Assembly: GCA_035495615.1 (NCBI GenBank)
Contig: DATJFP010000038.1
Location: 1 to 44,451, forward strand
Direction of reading: 5' to 3'
DNA: 44,451 bases
Origin: Verrucomicrobiia bacterium
GTDB taxonomy: Bacteria > Omnitrophota > Omnitrophia > Omnitrophales > Aquincolibacteriaceae
Position numbers and translations under genes: made by a program. The notes under the pieces were generated by a model. That model did no database searches and was not told where the DNA came from. It saw nothing but the letters and a program-made list of their open reading frames with translations. The number at the start of each line of letters is the position of its first letter. Position 1 is the first letter of the stretch. Shown here one piece after another: positions 40,036-44,451 of the stretch.

Positions 40036-41343
40036 TTAGCGGTACTTCTCTCCAAGGTCCGGATACAAAGGAAAGCGCGCCGTCAGTTTTTCGACGCGGG
40101 TGCGGATATCGGCCAGCTTGGCTTCGCTTTCACGGCCGGTGATGGCCTCGTCGATCAGGCCCGCGATTTCCTTCATTTCGGGTTCCTTCATGCCGCGCGT
40201 GGTGACGGCCGGCGTTCCCAGGCGCACGCCCGAGCCTTTGAAGGGCGACTGCTTGTCGAAGGGAATCATGTTTTTGTTGACCGTGATCTTCACGCGGTCG
40301 AGCAGGTCCTGCACTTCTTTGCCGTTCATGCCCTTCACCGTGACGTCGACGAGCATGAGGTGATTGTCCGTGCCGCCGGAAACAAGCCGGTAGCCGCGCG
40401 CGGCCATGGCTTCGGCAAGCGCCTTCGCGTTTTTCACGATCTGGCCGCAGTATTGTTTGTATTCGGGCTGCAGCGCTTCTTTAAAAGCAACCGCCTTGGC
40501 CGCGATGATGTGCATGAGCGGGCCGCCCTGAATGCCGGGAAAAACGGCGGAGTCGATGGCCTTGGCATACGCCTCGCGGCAAAGGATCAGGCCCGAGCGC
40601 GGACCGCGCAGCGTTTTGTGCGTCGTGGTCGTGACGATGTCGCAGTACGGCATGGGATTCGGATGATGGCCGCTGACCACAAGGCCCGCGAAATGCGCGA
40701 TGTCGGCCATGAGCAGCGCGCCGCATTTGTCCGCAATCTCGCGTCCCCTTTTGAAATCGATGATGCGCGGATACGCCGAAGCGCCGAGCAGGATCATCTT
40801 GGGCTTGTGCTCGAGCGCGAGCTTTTCGAGATTATCGTAGTCGATGCGCTCGTCTTTTTCGCTGACGCCATAGGAGACGATGTCGTAGAACTTGCCCGAA
40901 AAATTCATCTTGTGGCCGTGCGACAAATGTCCGCCGTGCGAAAGGTCCATGGCCAGGATTTTGGAGCCGGTTTCGAGGACGGCCATGAAGACGGCGATGT
41001 TGGCAGAGGTGCCGGAATGCGGCTGGACATTCGCGTGCTCGGCGCCGAAGAGTTTCTTGGCGCGCTCGATGGCCAGCGTTTCCACGGTGTCCACGTTCTC
41101 ACAGCCGCCGTACCAGCGCTTGGCCGGATATCCTTCGGCGTACTTATTGGTCAGCAGCGTGCCCGCGGCTTCCATGACGGCCAGCGACGTGAAGTTCTCG
41201 CTCGCGATCAGCTCGATATTCTCGTTCTGCCGGCGAACCTCTTCGGCCACGGCCTTGTAGATTTCCGGGTCCTGCTCCCGCAGGTAGGAATGGGTCTTAG
41301 TGTCGGTTTTCATATTCTCGGATTTTGTGAACACGGCGCTCAT
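40036..41343 (-). CDS. glyA: Serine hydroxymethyltransferase
   Basis: This PLP enzyme interconverts serine and glycine and supplies methylene-tetrahydrofolate. The 435 residues contain [42 protein letters not shown] and the PLP lysine in [19 protein letters not shown] 41343 has GAGGGAGG 5 nt upstream even though it lies 47 bp inside rpiB; an internal ATG at 41313 has no good ribosome site. Confidence 0.97.
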   Translation of the reverse strand: MSAVFTKSENMKTDTKTHSYLREQDPEIYKAVAEEVRRQNENIELIASENFTSLAVMEAAGTLLTNKYAEGYPAKRWYGGCENVDTVETLAIERAKKLFGAEHANVQPHSGTSANIAVFMAVLETGSKILAMDLSHGGHLSHGHKMNFSGKFYDIVSYGVSEKDERIDYDNLEKLALEHKPKMILLGASAYPRIIDFKRGREIADKCGALLMADIAHFAGLVVSGHHPNPMPYCDIVTTTTHKTLRGPRSGLILCREAYAKAIDSAVFPGIQGGPLMHIIAAKAVAFKEALQPEYKQYCGQIVKNAKALAEAMAARGYRLVSGGTDNHLMLVDVTVKGMNGKEVQDLLDRVKITVNKNMIPFDKQSPFKGSGVRLGTPAVTTRGMKEPEMKEIAGLIDEAITGRESEAKLADIRTRVEKLTARFPLYPDLGEKYR

Positions 41344-41743
41344 GTCTGCCTCCCTCGAACGATGTATTAAGCCACGTTGTAATAATGCCTTCGATGTCTT
41401 CTTTTTTCGCGATGCCCGAGCCGAGCACCAGCATGTTCGCGTCGTTGTGCTGGCGCGAGAGCCGGGCCTGCTCTTCGGTGTGGCAGAGCGCCGCGCGCAC
41501 GCCTTTCACTTTATTGGCCGCGATCGTACTGCCGATACCGCTGTGGCAGATGCCGATGGCCTTCACACACTCCCCGCTCGCCACCTTCTCCCCCGCGCAG
41601 AACATGGGGTCCGGATAATCGCAGGACTCGGCCGAATTCGTGCCGCAGTCGGCCACATCATAGCCCAGGCGCTTGAGAAGGGCAAAGACCTCTTGCTTCA
41701 GATCAAATCCACGGTGATCACAGGCAAACGCGATTTTAGGCAT
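41297..41743 (-). CDS. rpiB: Ribose-5-phosphate isomerase B
   Basis: RpiB interconverts ribose 5-phosphate and ribulose 5-phosphate. The 148 residues show [19 protein letters not shown], the active-site cysteine in [15 protein letters not shown], and [28 protein letters not shown]. The end overlaps glyA by 47 bp. It follows the tsaC fusion gene by 6 bp. Confidence 0.96.
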   Translation of the reverse strand: MPKIAFACDHRGFDLKQEVFALLKRLGYDVADCGTNSAESCDYPDPMFCAGEKVASGECVKAIGICHSGIGSTIAANKVKGVRAALCHTEEQARLSRQHNDANMLVLGSGIAKKEDIEGIITTWLNTSFEGGRHERRVHKIREYENRH

Positions 41744-41749
41744 AAGTCC

Positions 41750-42811
41750 TCAGCCGACGATGTCTTCCCACAAGGCTTCCATTTTTTTCTCGATCATGTT
41801 CATGACGTCTTCATAGACGCCCATGCTCAGGCCGATCGGGTCCATGATATTGAGAACGCGCGTCTTTTCCCGCGATGACGGCACCATGCCCGTGATGAAC
41901 ACGTGGTGCTGCTGGCCCATCACGATGATCATGTCCGCGTTCACGACGTCTTCGCGGCGGCACATGCGCGAGCGGTGCTCGGAAATGTCGACCTCGCGGT
42001 TTTTCATGACATAGACGGCTTCGGAGGTGGCCGGCATGCCGTTGCGCGTGCCCACGCCGCAGGACATGACTTCGATCTCTTCTCCGAAGCCGCGGCGGTT
42101 CAATTCTTCCTTGAGCCAGCCTTCGGCCATGGGCGAGCGGCAGGAATTGCCGGTGCACACGATCAGGATGCGCTTGCGCGGAAAAGCACCGCGCTTGATC
42201 TTGTCGACGGCCGCGCGCACTTCCGCGCCGAGGGCGCCTTCACGCAGGATCACGGGCTCTTTGTCGTTGGAAACGTCCACCACCGTCGAGTCCTGTCCCA
42301 ATTCGCAGGCCCCCGCATCGACCACATAATCGATCTGCCCGCCGAGCTGGCTCATGACATCGTCAGCCGAGCGCGGCGAAGGGCTGCCGCTCATGTTCGC
42401 GCTTGTCGCAATGAAAGGTTCGCCCGTGGAATTGATCAGCGCCGTGGCGACAAGATGCCGCGGGTAGCGGATGCCGACTTTCGCGCCTTCCTGGCTCTCG
42501 ACGATCAGCGTGACGGGCCCGGGCCAGAAAAGACGCGTGAGATACCGGAAGGCCGGCGTGCGTTTGATCCGCAGCTGGTCGATCATGTCCCACTCGCCGA
42601 TGTGAAAGGAAAACTGTTTGGCGTCGTCGCGCTTCTTGATCGCGCAGAGTTTCCGGGACAGCCCGGCGATGCTCATGGGCGCGCCGATGCCGTAGACCGT
42701 TTCCGTGGGAAACGCAACGATCTTCCCTTCTCTGGAAGCACGCGCCACATCGCGCAGCCGCGCCAGGTCGGGGTCGCGGGGGTCCATCTTGAGGAGAACG
42801 GTGGTGGTCAT
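41750..42811 (-). CDS. TsaC (Sua5/YrdC) fused to low-molecular-weight phosphatase
   Basis: A 353-residue fusion. Residues 1-205 are a threonylcarbamoyl-AMP synthase ([49 protein letters not shown]) for t6A37 tRNA modification. Residues 213-353 are a low-molecular-weight phosphatase with the CX5R loop CTGNSCR (C219, R225) and general acid D324 in MDPIG. The loop resembles the YwlE arginine phosphatase more than classical tyrosine phosphatases. It overlaps purE by 4 bp (ATGA). Confidence 0.93.
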   Translation of the reverse strand: MTTTVLLKMDPRDPDLARLRDVARASREGKIVAFPTETVYGIGAPMSIAGLSRKLCAIKKRDDAKQFSFHIGEWDMIDQLRIKRTPAFRYLTRLFWPGPVTLIVESQEGAKVGIRYPRHLVATALINSTGEPFIATSANMSGSPSPRSADDVMSQLGGQIDYVVDAGACELGQDSTVVDVSNDKEPVILREGALGAEVRAAVDKIKRGAFPRKRILIVCTGNSCRSPMAEGWLKEELNRRGFGEEIEVMSCGVGTRNGMPATSEAVYVMKNREVDISEHRSRMCRREDVVNADMIIVMGQQHHVFITGMVPSSREKTRVLNIMDPIGLSMGVYEDVMNMIEKKMEALWEDIVG

Positions 42812-43314
42812 CCTTTTACGAGCTGCTCTTGGAGCTTCTTGTTCTTGGCCTGGACCTTGTCCGCCATGTCTTTCTTGAACTGGTCCAGTTTCTTTTTGAA
42901 GGCTTCGTCCGCGACACCGAGGATCTGCGCCGCAAGAATTCCGGCATTGCGCGCGCCGGCTTTTCCGACGGCCACCGTGGCCACCGGAATTCCGGCGGGC
43001 ATCTGGACCGTGGCAAGAAGCGCGTCAAAGCCGTTGAGAGGCGTGGAATTGACCGGAACGCCGATGACAGGAAGCGTCGTGTGCGCCGCGACCACGCCGG
43101 CCAGGTGCGCCGCGCCGCCGGCGCCGCAGATGAAAACGCGGAAGCCCTTGTCGCGCGCGTGCGTGGCAAACTCCGCCACCAGATGCGGTGTGCGGTGCGC
43201 GGAAAGGACGTGCATTTCGTAAGAAATGCCGAACTCTTTCAAGGCCGCGCCGGCCTCGTTCATGATTTCAAGATCGCTGTCACTGCCCATTAAAATGCCG
43301 ACTTTGGAACTCAT
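42808..43314 (-). CDS. purE: N5-carboxyaminoimidazole ribonucleotide mutase
   Basis: PurE converts N5-CAIR to CAIR in purine synthesis. The 168 residues have [13 protein letters not shown], the catalytic [22 protein letters not shown] and PVIGVPV, a class I pattern. The C terminus adds a lysine-rich helix. It overlaps purD (ATGA) on one side and the tsaC fusion (ATGA) on the other. No purK is visible in the window. Confidence 0.97.
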   Translation of the reverse strand: MSSKVGILMGSDSDLEIMNEAGAALKEFGISYEMHVLSAHRTPHLVAEFATHARDKGFRVFICGAGGAAHLAGVVAAHTTLPVIGVPVNSTPLNGFDALLATVQMPAGIPVATVAVGKAGARNAGILAAQILGVADEAFKKKLDQFKKDMADKVQAKNKKLQEQLVKG

Positions 43315-44451
43315 CTCAAAACCTCCATGGCTCTGCGGCCGATGTCACGCCGGTAAAAGGAATGATCGAAATGGATTTTGCCTACGAACTGATACGCCTT
43401 GTCGCGCGCTTCCCGGAGCGTTTCGCCGAGCGCCGTGACCGCGAGCACGCGTCCGCCGTCGGAGACGATATCGCCGCCGGCATTGCGCGTGGTGCCCGCA
43501 TGAAAAACATGAAGGTCCGGAATCTGCTGAAGGGCTTCCAGCCCCGTGATCTTCAGGCCTTTCTCGTAATGGCCTGGATAACCGCCCGAAGCCACGACGA
43601 TGGTCATGCAGGCTTTCGCATGCCATTCGATGAACTCGGTCTCGAGCTTCCCGTCCGCGATCTGCAGCATGAGCGGCAAAAGGTCGGACTTCATGCGCGG
43701 CAGAATGACTTCGGTTTCGGGATCGCCGAAGCGGCAATTGTATTCCAGGACATACGGCCCTTTGTCGGTGAGCATGAGCCCCGCGTAAATGACGCCGCGG
43801 TAAGGCGTGCCTTCGCGCGCCATACCCTGGACCATCGGGCGGATCGTCTGCTCGAGGATCTCGGTCAACTTCTCCTGACTCACCTGCGGACACGGCGAAT
43901 AAGCGCCCATACCGCCCGTATTGGGGCCGCGGTCGTTGTCATAGGCGCGCTTGTGGTCCTGCGCGCTGGCCAGCGGGATGATCTTGTCGCCGTCGGTCAG
44001 GGCCAGCACCGAAAGCTCTTCGCCTTCGATTAGCTCTTCGATCACGACTTTCTTGCCCGCGTCGCCGAATACGTTCTGTGACATCATCTGCGTGATGGCA
44101 TCGACCGCTTCCTGGGACGAGTGGCAGATGATGACGCCCTTCCCCGCCGCGAGACCGTCCGCTTTCACGACCACCGGCATCTCCGCTTCGACAGCATAAT
44201 GCTTGGCTTCATTTTCGTTGGAGAAGACTTCGTAATTCGCGGTGGGAATGCCGAACTTGTGCATGCGGTCTTTGGAAAAGGCCTTGCTGCCTTCGAGCTT
44301 GGCCGCATCGCGCGACGGGCCGAAGACTTTGAGCCCTTCGTCCTGGAAACGGTTCGTGATGCCGGCGACCAGCGGGACTTCCGGGCCGACCACCGTGAGA
44401 TCGATTTTTTCCTTCTTGGCGAATTTGAGGAGGCCGTCCAGGTCATTCGCG
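43311..44451 (-). CDS. purD: Phosphoribosylamine--glycine ligase (5' end beyond window)
   Basis: PurD makes glycinamide ribonucleotide from phosphoribosylamine, glycine and ATP. About 379 C-terminal residues are visible; roughly 50 N-terminal residues lie outside the right edge, so the first ATG in the window is not the true start. Visible motifs are [15 protein letters not shown]-grasp [26 protein letters not shown] and [18 protein letters not shown]. It overlaps purE by 4 bp. Confidence 0.96.
   Translation of the reverse strand, partial: ANDLDGLLKFAKKEKIDLTVVGPEVPLVAGITNRFQDEGLKVFGPSRDAAKLEGSKAFSKDRMHKFGIPTANYEVFSNENEAKHYAVEAEMPVVVKADGLAAGKGVIICHSSQEAVDAITQMMSQNVFGDAGKKVVIEELIEGEELSVLALTDGDKIIPLASAQDHKRAYDNDRGPNTGGMGAYSPCPQVSQEKLTEILEQTIRPMVQGMAREGTPYRGVIYAGLMLTDKGPYVLEYNCRFGDPETEVILPRMKSDLLPLMLQIADGKLETEFIEWHAKACMTIVVASGGYPGHYEKGLKITGLEALQQIPDLHVFHAGTTRNAGGDIVSDGGRVLAVTALGETLREARDKAYQFVGKIHFDHSFYRRDIGRRAMEVLR

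Noticed and set aside
39616-43222. Plus-strand open frames over nrdR, glyA, rpiB, the tsaC fusion and purE
   Set aside because: Shadows of conserved minus-strand genes caused by high third-position GC.

Overview
The window is a GC-rich bacterial chromosome segment. Almost every gene lies on the minus strand. The one plus-strand block is a cytochrome oxidase cluster at about 22.3-26.4 kb. The gene set is housekeeping: translation and tRNA modification (argS, miaA, rsfS, dusB, tRNA-Pro), cell shape (mreB-mreC-mreD-mrdA-rodA), purine synthesis (purD, purE), aroA, nadE, glyA, rpiB and nrdR. Three features suggest a deep-branching, PVC-related Gram-negative such as Omnitrophota: a small stand-alone SWIB protein, a TsaC/phosphatase fusion next to rpiB-glyA-nrdR, and one enormous secreted repeat protein. 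That assignment is inference; no rRNA is present to fix it.

Region 1 (1-12,002, minus) is one uninterrupted reading frame of at least 4,000 codons. Its start (ATG at 12,002) is in the window and its C terminus runs off the left edge. The protein has a signal peptide, a JAMM-like motif near residue 640, three related beta-sandwich modules, about ten 50-residue YD-like repeats, and an array of 86-residue repeats (258 bp each) that is still running at base 1. The long plus-strand frames over this region are antisense shadows. A 418-bp AT-rich leader carries a good sigma-70 promoter and a hairpin framed by direct repeats.

Region 2 (12.4-22.2 kb, minus) holds miaA, argS and rsfS as a coupled unit, then ogt with an alanine dehydrogenase-family gene, nadE, a Fur-family regulator with its own promoter and operator-like palindrome, a double-receiver protein whose second receiver is degenerate, and a small envelope operon (57-residue membrane protein, DUF192 protein, degenerate nuclease-like secreted protein).

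Region 3 (22.3-26.4 kb, plus) is an aa3-type (A1) cytochrome c oxidase operon, ctaCDEF. It is followed by three very small membrane proteins of 68, 82 and 26 residues, probably accessory or assembly factors. It implies aerobic respiration.

Region 4 (26.4-30.0 kb, minus) is tatA, a SAM methyltransferase, glpK and a phzF-family gene in tight succession, downstream of a tRNA-Pro whose 3' end has a 16-bp inverted partial copy beside it. Region 5 (30.1-38.0 kb, minus) is the elongasome operon under a consensus promoter that touches the aroA terminator, then aroA and two coiled-coil envelope proteins. Region 6 (38.1-44.45 kb, minus) runs purD (5' truncated), purE, tsaC-phosphatase fusion, rpiB, glyA, nrdR, SWIB, dusB, with several genes overlapping; part of this order resembles the ywlC-ywlE-ywlF-glyA order of Bacillus.
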